A DNA stretch of 64,000 nt from Protula sp. h YS-2021. Its lineage: Eukaryota > Annelida > Polychaeta > Sabellida > Serpulidae. The notes beneath the pieces are model-generated. The model was not told the origin of the DNA and did no database searches. It saw only the letters and a program-made list of their open reading frames with translations. The translations under genes and the position numbers were made by a program. The stretch lies in assembly GCA_949752745.1 (NCBI GenBank), contig OX457027.1:15987916-16051915 (forward strand), given 5' to 3'. Positions 49,252 to 60,936 of the stretch are shown here, piece after piece (position 1 is the first letter of the stretch; every line of letters starts with the position of its first letter).

Positions 49252-50589
49252 TCTCGTAAAATCACGAAATTCTCGTGAATTTCTGTTAACTGATTATTTT
49301 GCACCATATCTTCAATCCGTCCTAAAACCAAGTTATGGTGTGTAAAATCGCTAAATGTTTCTCGATACATTAAAGCACACCACAGTGATTAGGGGACAAT
49401 TTGCAGGTAAGGCCAGAGGCATGAGCAGTCAAGGAGATTTAGTTTGTACATTCCGCAACATTTTGTCGTCTTTCTGTATTACCTTTTTTGGGTTGTTATG
49501 GTTCTTTATATTCATTTCATTGTTTCTATTTTCAAGATCCAACGTGCAGGCTCGCACATTTCATGGGCTTGAAACATGTATGAACTTGTCCTTTACGCTT
49601 TGTCTTTCACCTTTGTTTCTTGACTTGGGAAAATGCAGCAATCTGATTGGTGGATTCCAGAGTCAATACTTTTTCAAGGTTGACGGGAACCGAAATCTCT
49701 GTAGATAACGCCGTGTGACAAGGCATATACATGGACTTACTGTCAGCCAACGTGAAGATATTATTGACCAGTCAGTAATACTTCACGTAGGAGTACCAGG
49801 GAAATCTACATCTTTTACCCTTTTAAGCACTAGGTGTGCACTTTCAAAAGATTTCAGTTTTGTTGCAACTTGATAACAATTCTTGGTCGTGTAAACAAAA
49901 AGAATATAATTAAGCCAAAAAAAAATATTTAAGCTGGTAAACTATTGGGAACTGTTTTTTTTTTTTGGTTGTTCAGATTTGTAAACTGAGACGAACATAT
50001 ACACTTGCACTTGTCTAGACGCCAAATGCATCATTCGTTTACCGGAAGTGGTGAACCATTGCGCTGTGCTATTTCATATTACTGTTTCCCACTTCGTAAA
50101 ACTAGCAATTTGTTGGGATATATTTATCTTAATGAAAAGAATGAAATTGAAAGAATAGGACAAGGTTGTTTGTTGCCTTTGGATTGGAATGATTTAGAGA
50201 GTTGGATGCACTCGTGAAATCCAGGTTTTTGTTGATATTTGACAGGTGCTCAAAAAGTGTAGGAATCATGACACGTGATCTTACGCAGCAGTTATGATGG
50301 TGCAGGAGATTTTCACCTCCTTGGGGAACAGCTTCGCCAGTTAATTGAGTTTCCCCATTTACATTGTGGTGTGTAGAATGTAGTGTATTTTGCATTGAAA
50401 TAGATTAGGAGATGAAACGTTTGATAACCTGGCGTTATTTAGTGGAAACTGTGCTAACCCGAAAAAATTTTCACTAGACAGGCTCATATAGGAAATATGT
50501 ACCCATTTTAGGCCAGAATGGTCTTATCACATCAATAGAGGGGCATCCGTCGTCTGTATGTAGGTATGTAAACTTTTACTTAAAATGCA
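49252..50589. other. Downstream of NKIRAS, no gene supported
   Basis: It probably contains the 3' UTR of NKIRAS at its start. No convincing polyadenylation signal was fixed, and the short frames have no recognised domain. Confidence 0.4.
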
Positions 50590-52030
50590 TGTTCTCCTTC
50601 AGTTTTGAGCGGATTGCTTTCAAATTTTCTGCGAATGTTCTCTAGGTAGGTCTCTTGAAAATCTACTTGGCCAAATGGGGGTCATTCTTTAATTTATTGG
50701 TAGTCAGTTTTCAAAATGCTTCTTCTCCAACAATTTTAATTGGATTGCTTTCAAATTTTGTGCGAATGTCCTCTAGATAGGTCTGTCTTGAAAAATTACT
50801 TTTCTTTTGGTGATCTATCAAAAATTGGCCAAATTGGGGTATTTCAGATTTTTTTTTGCCATTTTCTAAAATGTTTCTTCTTACGCAATTTTGATCAGAT
50901 TTTCTTCAAAAAATTTGTACGATTGTCCTATTTTTCTCTGTTTAATAATTAATTTTTGGCGATCCGCCACATTGGCCAAATGGAGAGCATTTATGAAGTT
51001 TTTGGTAGCGAATTTTCAAAATGCTTCTTCTTCAACAAGTTTGATCGGGTTATCTTCAAATTTTCATGAATGTTCACTAGGCCGTCCTGTCTTGACAAGT
51101 TAATTTTTTGACGAACCAAGAGAAAATTGGCTAAATAGGGAGGGGGTGCAAGTTTTTAATAGCTAATTTTCAAAATGCTTCTACTTCCACAATTTGGATG
51201 GGATTCCTTTCATATTTTGTACGACTGTTTACTTGGTAGACTTCTCTTAAAATTTTTTGGCGATCCACAAAAATTTGACCGAATAGGGACATTTTTTATT
51301 TTATTTATTTATTTTATTATTTTTTTTTTTTTTTGGTATCCAACTTTAAAAAGTTTTTTTCTTCCACAATTTTAATCGGATTGCCTTAAAATTGTGCATA
51401 GATGTTCACTAACCAGTCGCCTTGAAAAACTATTTTTTTGGCGATCCACCAAAAACTGACAAAATGGGAGGCATTTTTTAATTTTTCGGTAGCCAATTTC
51501 AAAATTTTACTCCCAAAGTTTGGATCAGATTCCTTTTTGATTTTGTGCGAATGTTCCTGAGACGGGTCTGTCTTTAAAAATTACTTTTTTGCGATCCACC
51601 AAAAATTGGCGCACAGGGGGCATTTCTTAAATTTTTTGTAGCCAATTTTCCAAAGGTTTTTTCCCACAATTTTGTCCGGATTGCCTTCAAATTTTGCGTA
51701 AATGTTCACTTACCTGTCCTCTTTTGCAAAGCTACTTTTTTGGCGATCCACCAAAAATTGGCTAAATCGGGGCATTTATAATTTGTTACTTGGCCGTTTT
51801 CGAAATGCTTTGTCTCCCACAGTTTTGATCGGATTGCCTTCAAATTTTGCATAAATTTTCAGTGGTCGATTCTCTCTTGAGCAGTTGCTTTTTTGACGGT
51901 CCTCCAAAATTTGGCTAAATGTGAACATTTCACAAAAATTAGAAGCCAATTTTCAAAATGCTTCCTCGACGAGAATTGTGAACGGATTCCTTTAAAATTT
52001 TGCACGAATGTTCAATTTTGAATAACCGGT
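50590..52030. repeat. Degenerate ~150-bp tandem array, about ten units
   Basis: Units recur near 50605, 50735, 50890, 51040, 51195, 51375, 51520, 51675, 51825 and 51975. Each contains TTTTGATCGGATTGCCTTCA, then TTTTGTGCGAATGTTC, a TTTTTTGGCGATCCACCAAA block, AAATTGGCCAAATGGGGGCA and AATTTTCAAAATGCTTCTTC. Substitutions and small indels are spread across units, so the array is old. Confidence 0.85.
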
Positions 52031-53750
52031 TTTAAAATATGACTACTACTTTTTGGCAACCATACAAGTCTATTGATACTTGATTCACCAGATCTGGACT
52101 GGTCACAATATCCCTGGACATTCTTGTTAACACCGCCTTGTCAGCCGTGTCCAAAGCTAAAGTTAGTTGGCTTTCGCTTACTCGTATTTCGATATCGCTT
52201 AAACTACCCGATTTGGTTAATATGGCTTGGGATAATTATAATGTTGATAATGTTTTTCTTAAATTAAGCCTTTTATTCCTACAGCAGTCATTATTGAAAT
52301 TTTCCTGTATGGTCATGAAGAGACCAAGTGGTTTTCTTAAAGCAGTTCAAAATTGATAATATGGTAAAGATCAAAATTTTGGTATGCGTAATATTCTTAT
52401 AATAAATTGCGTTATTTTAAACTGTATATTCGTCGCATCAAAGTCTCAACTGGGCAGTTTGACCCTGGACATTCTTGTTTTTATCTTCCCTAGTCATTTC
52501 AGTGAGTATTTTTTTAGAAATGCTGTTCTCTTGCGTAGCTTTACTAGTTAGTGCTTTGCAGAGGCTGTTGTTCTAACGTGTTGAAAACATGCTTGTTTTA
52601 CTTCGTGCTATATTGTTTCAGCCATTTGTTCCGAAAACGTTGCTGAAATGAAATATACTTGATATACAATAATGTGATGTATAAATATAATGGGTGAACG
52701 TTATTATGCGGGGTCGTAAGTTATTGTTTGTGTTTATGTGTTTATTCGATAATGTAATTAGACTAGACTAAAATTGTAATTTGACTATAAGTTGTTATTA
52801 CTGAATAAATGTTACGTTTTTTTTTTTTTCAAATATTTTATATACTGTAGGTTGACCAAACTGAGGATTGCTTTTACGTGTGGGCCAATTTCTTCGCAGT
52901 TGTCCAGTGCGTAATAAAATCAGTTTATACTTTTTGTTGTGGTCACGAACAAAAATATAAAGTACCACCATTGTTACCGATTTTTAAGTGGTATGTTTTA
53001 TCTAAAAAGAAGCGGTATCACAAAAGTTGTTTTGAAATAATATTTTGTTCTTTTCAAATGTATGCTTGAATATTGTATCAACCTTTGTCCCTGACAGGAA
53101 ACAAGATTGCTCATTGTTATGAAAATAAAAACATTGGAGGTGGGAAGTAAATAAAAAAATCTGATGCGTGTTATCTCTGAAATTCGAATGTACATATCAG
53201 ATTGTGGCTTTTTAGATAAAAGAGGATTAGGTCTTAAACCATGTACACCAAATTTATTCCCAAATTCTAGGTTCCATTGTATACATTGATCGGCTTAGGG
53301 ATGCAAGGGAAGATGCTGCAAACCACTTCACTTTGTTTCAGTATTGCTAGTGCACAGTGAAAGTGCGAAAAAACTTGCGTCATTGTCCAAACGCTTGCAT
53401 ATTACATTCGGTAACTTGTCCAAGAAATTAGAAAAGTGCACACTACAACAACATGTACTATTTATTCCTGGGGTTCGCAGTTTAGTGAACAATATTCGGT
53501 TGTTTACCCAGACAATCAGCAGAATTTCCTGAACCCTGGATATATCTCTTTTTGAATGTAAAGACAGAATTAACAGATAGATCCCCATTATGTCTATTAA
53601 CTCTCCTCCTGAGTATGTATTGTATGTTAAAAATTCACTGTTCTAGTCAAAAGCTATACTCACAATAGAAGCTTAAGTAGACAAAGGAAAGACTTCTTAA
53701 CGTCGCCAAAAATCATTTTAAATTTGAAATCTATTCTTGCAAGACTATGC
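52031..53750. other. Intergenic DNA, no gene seen
   Basis: No recognised coding frame, RNA gene or repeat. Confidence 0.4.
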
Positions 53751-53754
53751 AAAT

Positions 53755-54300
53755 CTTGAGGAGGCTCTTCAGTGAGTATTTCGTTGACAAGGTGTGAAAA
53801 AAATATCAGTGCAAAGCAGGCATCTAATGAAGACGCCCATACACCAGGGAATGAAATCGATATTTCAATGCCTAGTGTAGATTGTTAGGTCATCAATTGC
53901 ATCAAGTGAGTTCCCAATGAGTTGTTTATTTGTTACATCCATTCCATCACCAACGCCGGTGCAACAGATCAGCTGGAAGAAGTATTCACTCGCCCTTCCT
54001 AAAGATATCCTTACTGGACAAAGAACGGAAAAGAAACTATCGTCCTGTTGCTACGTTATCCAAATTTGTTTCGAATAATTGCAGTTCATACAAACGAATG
54101 GCTCAACAGCAGCCCCCTGCAAATACTTCACTCTAGTTCCAGAAAACCTAGTGGGTATAGAGACCTCTCACTTCAAATTCAGAATTACATTTTGTCAACG
54201 CTTGATAAAAAGACATTCTCAGTATCACACTATTTTAATCGAACGATAGCTCATGGGCCGTTAAAACTGGCAATAAGTTATTTGAAAAACACCTTGTTAT
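53755..54300 (+). pseudogene. CR1/Jockey-like LINE reverse-transcriptase fragment
   Basis: Broken frames show FSEYFVDKV near 53768, LDKERKRNYRPVATLSKF near 54015-54070 and QIQNYILSTLDKKT near 54178-54215, in the order found in CR1-type RT (F-x-x-F-V-D-K, N-Y-R-P-V-x-x-L-x-x, V-Q-N-D-I-L-x-x-L-D). Frameshifts and lost catalytic regions show decay. Confidence 0.55.
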
Positions 54301-54779
54301 TTACTAACAAATAACTCTGTTCTTACTCTGTAGTGCCCCCCCCCCCCCCCCACGATGCCCCACTGATTTGTTCTCTTTACCAGCTTGAGCATGAATGCAT
54401 TGTACTAGATTATACTTGTAGTCTGCTAAATAGGTGATAAATTCGTGTCTTCTTTGACAATAACATGCTATTGATGCTCTTTGTTGATGTTTAAAGTAAA
54501 TCCAGGATCTGTAGAACAATGCTCCAGATTAATATAGCAAGTCTCAAAACCTGAGCACATAACTCTAATACTCAAAGGTTTACATTTTCCCAGTCGGAAA
54601 ACGCGCCATTTTTTGCTTTTCAGTACATCCTTTCAAAGCTCAATGTTCTTTTTACTCTTACGTCAAAGGTGACCCAGTTATTAAAAGACTCGTTTTCCGG
54701 AGTAATATTAATGATAGCTATTACTAATATCAATATAAAAGTTAACGGAGAAAATGGAAATAAGCTTGACATAATCAAA

Positions 54780-57700
54780 GGCGTAGCCATGTTTTAACAA
54801 CTGGGGGGGGGGAAACTTTCGTAATGATAATTGTAATTTTTATACATTATATTACTACATACTTAGAAAATTAATGCTACAATAACACATGGGCGTAGTC
54901 ACGTTTAACAACTCAGAGGGGGGGCGACTTTGATTACGGTACTTGTACTTCTTCGAAAGCACCAAAGTAAGAAATTCTTGAGTCGTGTTTAGACACAAAA
55001 TCACGTGCGACAGCTGTGAGGTTTAAAGTGTCTGTCTTGTCTTTATGGCAACGTATGGTCATGGCGTGGTTTAGTCTTTTTTGTGACATGGAAGAACGCA
55101 GATACGCCTTCAGCCTCCGTAGAGCAGAGAAAGATCTCTCTGCAGATGAAAAAGAAACCGGAATTGTCATCAAACGTTTTATCAACTTGCTGCATTCAGA
55201 AAATGGTCCATCATACGTAGCATTTTTTCTTATTATCTCCACCACAGTTGACATCTTTGTGACAGTTTTTAATCACCTGAACTCTGCGCATTTTTAACCC
55301 CAGTAATCATGTCCGGGATCATAGCTAATTGTCGGTTCAGCTTTTCGCAGTTCAAATCACTCCCATAAAAATCGTAAATTGAGGTAATAGCATCCGGATT
55401 AGCCAGTAGCTCCCTTTCAATCGTCATCGGTACTTCATGGGTATTTTTTCCCAAGCGGCTATCAATATCTGCAATTATCATGTCAATTGCTTCAAAGCAG
55501 ACCTTTCTATATTTGTCTTTGGGCGATACCGGAGATTCAGCCTCTGCTCCATCATCAATTTTCTTGGGAGGACGCCGTTTTCCTTTTAGAACTGGGGCTT
55601 CCGTTTACTTTTCACTTTATTCTAAGACCTCATCATACAGATTGTCAACTGCAGCGTCTGTGCGCTGTCTGGTAAAATACGCCAATAAAATCTCTGCTTG
55701 TTTTACAGCTTTTCCTATTAATGTCTCTTTATTTTGTAGTAAATATGACAGCTGTTCACTAGCTGAAAACAGCGCAAAACATAGTTTTAATCCAAAATAT
55801 GCTTCAAACTCCTGCAGCTTTTTGTAAATTACCTAGGCTATGACCCCGTAATCATCATGTGCCGTGTTTTTAACCTCGTCAAAGGTGTCAAAGGTGCTGC
55901 TACGTCATAGCCCTGGCCACGACAGTTTTCCGAACGCACACCACATCTAAGAAGCACGTCCCGAATAGCCATATATATCGGTTCTGAATCCGTACGAGAC
56001 AGTTGAACTAAGCCAATAAAGTCCTCATGTACCTCATGATTACTGTTGACGCAACGCAAACAGATGCAGAGTTGTTCTTTATTCTTTACGTCTCGGGTTT
56101 CATCTGCCAATACTGCATATATCTGGGCATCTCGAATATCCAGCAAAAATTATCTTAGTAAAGAGTTAATCATCAGTCCTATACATTCATTTTTTATTTC
56201 TGGTGAAGTTTATTTGTTGGTTTGTAACCACGACAACAAGTTTTTGTCATCTTCGCAACGCACTTTGAAGAGCAAGTTTTCTTCATGCTCGTCATGATCT
56301 CGAATGGCCAAACCTTGGCGGAGTAGCAATCGTAGTGAGCTTAGCTGTTTAAGAAACAGACCTCTACGTTTTCTTTGATCTTGTGATACCTGACTGGATA
56401 TTGTAGCACTAACAGTCGGCTCACTTCGGTTAGCGAATTTCGTGATGGCTTCTTTGTGTCCCTGCCTGTTTTCATGTCCTTTAAATCTTTCGATTGGTTT
56501 TTCCAGTGACTGAAACCGACATCAGTTAAAGCTGTGTCACATAGCTTACTCATGGCAATTCCCTTGCCAATGCAGCGGCACACATTACAGCACACCTTTC
56601 CTATTGTTTCACATAATGTGATCCATGGAAACTTGTCGTACCACGATACCTTGAAAGACCTTCCAAGGAAACCCACTTGAAGTATGGTTTTCTTTAAAAC
56701 CACATCGCCTTTTGGTTGGTGAAGATTCGTACAGCATTCAGAAAAACAAGGAGCTTGGGCACTTCTTCAAATGCAAAAATTGCTTAAAATAGGTATTATT
56801 TACATAAAAAAGAAACTTATTGACTATACTGGATACTTTTATTGATATGTTACATATATTGAAAGATGAAGCTTTCTTATAGCATGAAAAATACAATGAT
56901 AAAAATTGAATAAAAACCAGGGCAAACTTTTTATAGTCTGTAATTATTATTATATCCATTGCCTAAGCTAAATACATGAGCTTACAATAAAGGTGACAGT
57001 TTTTGTTATGTTTTTTTGTGTGGTTAGATCCATATTTAGGTAAATATCAAACATGTTGACAGCCTAACTACTGCTTATTTATCAAAGAAATATACCTAAT
57101 ATTACTTTCTTGTGCCTCAGCAGTAAATTTCGACTCTTTTTCTTCTGCTTTTGCAACAGTTTAAGTGGAGATCTTGTTTTTAAAATAATAAAATATGCAT
57201 TGAAAGTCACCATATGACAACATAAAATATTAAATCTAGTTTATCGACAATGTATATAGTCTCAATAAGCATTAGTACAGGTAAAGATATCAATAGTTAT
57301 GAAGATATGACTTGTACAGACCATCTGTTAAAACCCGAACGCACGGACGGGCGGACAGACAGACACTCTGGAACTTATAACAAGAGTGTCCAAGGACACT
57401 GATCAAGCGCATTTAGCTCACATCAAACCACGATTAAAGTCCGGTGGGGTCGATTAAGTAAAACTTTTTACCTTTGAATCGAAGCTGATAATTGTAGTAA
57501 TATACCCATTTAATGTTTGACCTTGACCATTGACCTCAAGATCAACTTCCGTACCACCATTTAATTCCTCAGAGTCGATTTAGTATATTTTGTTTGGGAC
57601 GAAGTTTCAACCTTTAGTGGTTTTCGCTTATATACTAACTAAAAGACACTGTCTTAACTAAGAATGGGGAAGGGGTATGACCACCATGCACTTCACTATC

Positions 57701-58664
57701 TAATAATGTACCCAGTAAAGGGGTTGTTTTACTTGATGAAACAGGTTTGAAATAATTGAGAATGCCCCCTCTTGGTTTCCCCTCTGACACAGAAATGTTC
57801 ATACGTTTACTCTGGCTCATCTGTAATATAATTAAAATGAAAGACATTTCTTGATTTCGCATGTTAATCCAGTGTGACTTCTATGTTTAGTTGGGTTTGG
57901 GCTGAAGGGTAAAGGGTGGTCATTCTTTGTGAAATCGGGCACGTGGAGAGTAGGGAGCTGGAATCCGGACGAAGAGGGGGTGGGTGTGCGCCGTGTGAGA
58001 TAACGAGTGAATGCTGGTCACAATCTCCCTTGATCCGGTGGTGTAAAAAATTGTAAATGGGTAAATTACATGTCCTACATATAGCGCCTAATATTGTTAA
58101 ATATACTAAGGATGTATTTCAGGAGAAGAGATATCTCGTTTTTTTAGATTGTTTTACAAATTAGATACCCATGTCAACAAAGTTTGTTGCTACTGCACTT
58201 TTGCACACTAAATGATTGAAAAGTACTCACCGTTTCAGTTAAATCCCTTCTTTCTTCTTTTCCTACTTATATATGTGTATAATTCTAAAGGCCAACAATA
58301 GGTAATATGCCAGAAGCAACTGCTTAAACTTCTCCTAAACTTTCTATGTAATACACCAGTATCACCATCACGTTGCAAACAATGAGTATACAGCCATTAT
58401 TGATGTGCCGGTCTGCCTAATATAAACAGCAATTATTTTGTAGTACATGTGTTGAGTATCGATCGATGACACACAGTCACTTATTTAAGTAAAAGCAGAA
58501 CTACGGTGGGTCACAACCACTATGGTTTAGAAAGTTCCATTATATGTAATACAATAAAAATCATCACAAAATGGGGGGGGGGGGCGAGGGATACTATGGA
58601 CCCTCACTCTGAAAAGTGATGAGGCTCAGGCCCCCCGCCCCCCCCCCCCGATGGCTACGCCTAT
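54780..58664 (-). mobile_element. hAT-type transposon remnant
   Basis: The right end, read inward (minus strand), begins GGCGTAGCCATCG at 58651-58661 region next to a G/C homopolymer. The left end has two tandem copies of a similar terminus, GGCGTAGCCATGTTTTAACA at 54780 and GGGCGTAGTCACGTTTAACA at 54891. Between them lie broken transposase pieces on the minus strand. The 8-bp target duplication was not identified. Confidence 0.6.
54934..57862 (-). pseudogene. Decayed hAT transposase (TTF-finger/DUF4371/HAT-dimerisation type)
   Basis: Reading on the minus strand from 57862: an N-terminal GGILNYFKPVSSSKTT segment (57635-57862), then a TTF-type zinc-finger region (56341-56703) with FKVSWYDKFPWITL, VCCNVCRC and FSHWKNQ, then a transposase core (55838-56146) with VLADETRDVKNKEQL and CRGQGYD. 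The C-terminal dimerisation domain (54934-55254) has IPVSFSSAERSFSALRRLK and a trailing helical region. Frameshifts and a stop separate these parts, so it is not functional. Similar proteins are domesticated as ZMYM1-type factors in vertebrates. Confidence 0.75.
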
Positions 58665-58877
58665 GTTGACATAGTATATGGCTTATTTCTTTATCCCTGT
58701 TGGTTAGTAAGATTTTCATAAAGTAGCCGACTGCGTAAAAGCCATACTTTCGAAATAAATATATAAATGTGATTACAATGAAGTGTTGTAGTAAATAATA
58801 AAAAGAGGGCCAAAAAAAGTAACGAGAATCGAAAATGTTGTTTCCGACTAGGAAGCCCTTATTCACATATAGGAATC

Positions 58878-59102
58878 ATGTATATGTTACAGCATATGTG
58901 TCAAATCAGCGAATGTGTAATCTCACTAAAATTTTCAGCGAATGTGTAAACTCGCTGAAATGTCCAGCGAATTTACACATTCTCTTGAAATTTCATCGAG
59001 GTTACATATTCGCGGATTGAGTCAGCGATTTGATATATTCGCTGAAAATTTCAACGAGTTCACACATTCGCTGATTTGACAAATACGCTGTAACATATAT
59101 GG
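58878..59102. mobile_element. Foldback (long-palindrome) MITE, ~225 bp
   Basis: The left half, from GTATATGTTACAGCATATGT through GTCAAATCAGCGAATGTGT, is matched in reverse complement by the right half, ending ACAAATACGCTGTAACATAT. Repeated CAGCGAATGTGTAA-type words fill the interior. The full length can fold as an imperfect hairpin. Confidence 0.7.
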
Positions 59103-60094
59103 GTAAAGCTAGAATTTAAACTGAGAAAAATGTGCATATAAGCGAAAAAATCCGACACTTTCGGAATGAAACTGGTATATACGTAGTTTTTTCAGTGCAG
59201 GATAGGAGAAAGGTAAGTTTCTCTAAAACATAGGGTATTTATGGAAATACCGACGAAAAGAGTGGATCTAAGGCTTTCCGAAAATTCGAAATTTGACCAA
59301 TATGCTACATATATCGACCTACTGTGTTGCATGTAGTCAAAACTTTATATATATATATACCTTGTGTTCGTTTATTCTACTTTTGGATGGAAATGATGTA
59401 AATGATGGAGATTTCCTGTTCGTTTTGGACTTTACATCACAAAAAAACGTGCTTGGCACGTGTTTCCGGTTTTGTTTGTTATGATCGAAATGATGTGCCT
59501 TTTGAGCTTCATCATTTCCATCATGATGTGACCTTCACCTTTTACATCACAGTAAATGGCGGATAGTATGATCAATATAGAAATTGTACCGCTAACCCCC
59601 TCTATGACCATGGTTCATGTAAAATACAGCAATGTTAAAAATCCGTCCAGTAGAAATAGGAAACTTTATTAACTCCCGCTTGTACTCTGCTATTTGTACG
59701 GGTAAAACTGTTCATTTTAAAGCTTAGCCTAAACACCTACAAGTGCCCACTAAATGTGTTCAGAAAAAGCTTGATAATAACTGGTTATATATGTATATCT
59801 CAGTCTTCGGCTGATGTGACTTTTTTCTTTTTCTCCTTTTTTCTTTCTTTTCTTTATCTTTCGATCTCTTTTTCGCCTCAATATGGTATTAATAATCACA
59901 GCTTTAACATATGTTTATTTGTTATATTCACATTGTCCATGTGAGACACTGAATAAATCTGACTTGACTTGACTTGACATTCTTTTTGATCGTCTCCTCA
60001 AATCAAGAGACTCTTGGAAGAATGAGAGTTGTTGTTTTGGATAATTTCTCGTTATCTAGAGATGGTTTTAGTCTCAGGAAATTTCTAAGGAGAA
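59103..60094. other. Intergenic DNA, no gene seen
   Basis: Contains an ACTTGACTTG-type short repeat at about 59968-59990. No conserved frame. Confidence 0.5.
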
Positions 60095-60268
60095 TGAAGA
60101 TTAGTTGAGTGGTAGTGTTAATAGGCGTGTAGGCAGCAAGCAGGAAGGATGAACAACGGGTTAAAACGTATATTTATTAAGTTCTTACTCAAGCTGGCGT
60201 CGCTTGTGTTTACCGGAAGTGAAGCCACAGTGGAGTTATTCACAGGATATTCATACACATAATCTACA
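60095..60268 (-). repeat. 3' LTR of Gypsy copy 2
   Basis: 174 bp, with small indels relative to copy 1. On the element strand it starts TGTAG and ends CTTCA, the canonical TG...CA ends. Confidence 0.85.
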
Positions 60269-60936
60269 TCTCTCCTTTTAACAAAATAAGACAGTGTCAC
60301 ATAATCTTAAATTATCGATCACGATTTAAGTTATTTTGAAATATACTAAAAAAGCATTTATGTATATGAACTGTACTCGTGTAGAACATTAGCAATAATA
60401 AAGCACTGCTTACATATGATAACAAAATCAACTTAGATGCAATATCAAACGACTTTTAAACGAAATTAAATATTTTGCAACTTATGAAACAGGAAGTTGA
60501 CATTATAATCAAAATATTTACATAAGTATTACCATTTACTTTGATGACTGTTGTAAACTAACTTATGAACTGCTATTGTCTCTCATCATATATCACTGAA
60601 ACATACATGTGAAATTATTTGTTATTTATTGTATTTCAGCATATAAATAGTCTATATTTTGCACACGGCTCTAAAGTCTTTGTGTTCTTTCGGTATAAAC
60701 TAGTAGATCACTGTTATTTCTGTAGGTTTTATCGCTCGCTGTAAAATAAATTAAATAAATAACATACTTAACAACTAAGATACACATGAATTCTAAATTC
60801 TACGAAGACACATATAAAGTATTAATACATGAGAAACATGTACTAACATTATATCATTGTTAAGCACATATATGAGCACATAATGTAGATCTATCTTTTT
60901 TTTTTTTTAATCACTTCAATATCGCTCTGAAAATAA

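Noticed and set aside
54779..54815. Possible hairpin or G-quadruplex from the G10 run
   Set aside because: A single G homopolymer beside a transposon end, with no additional G-tracts at suitable spacing.
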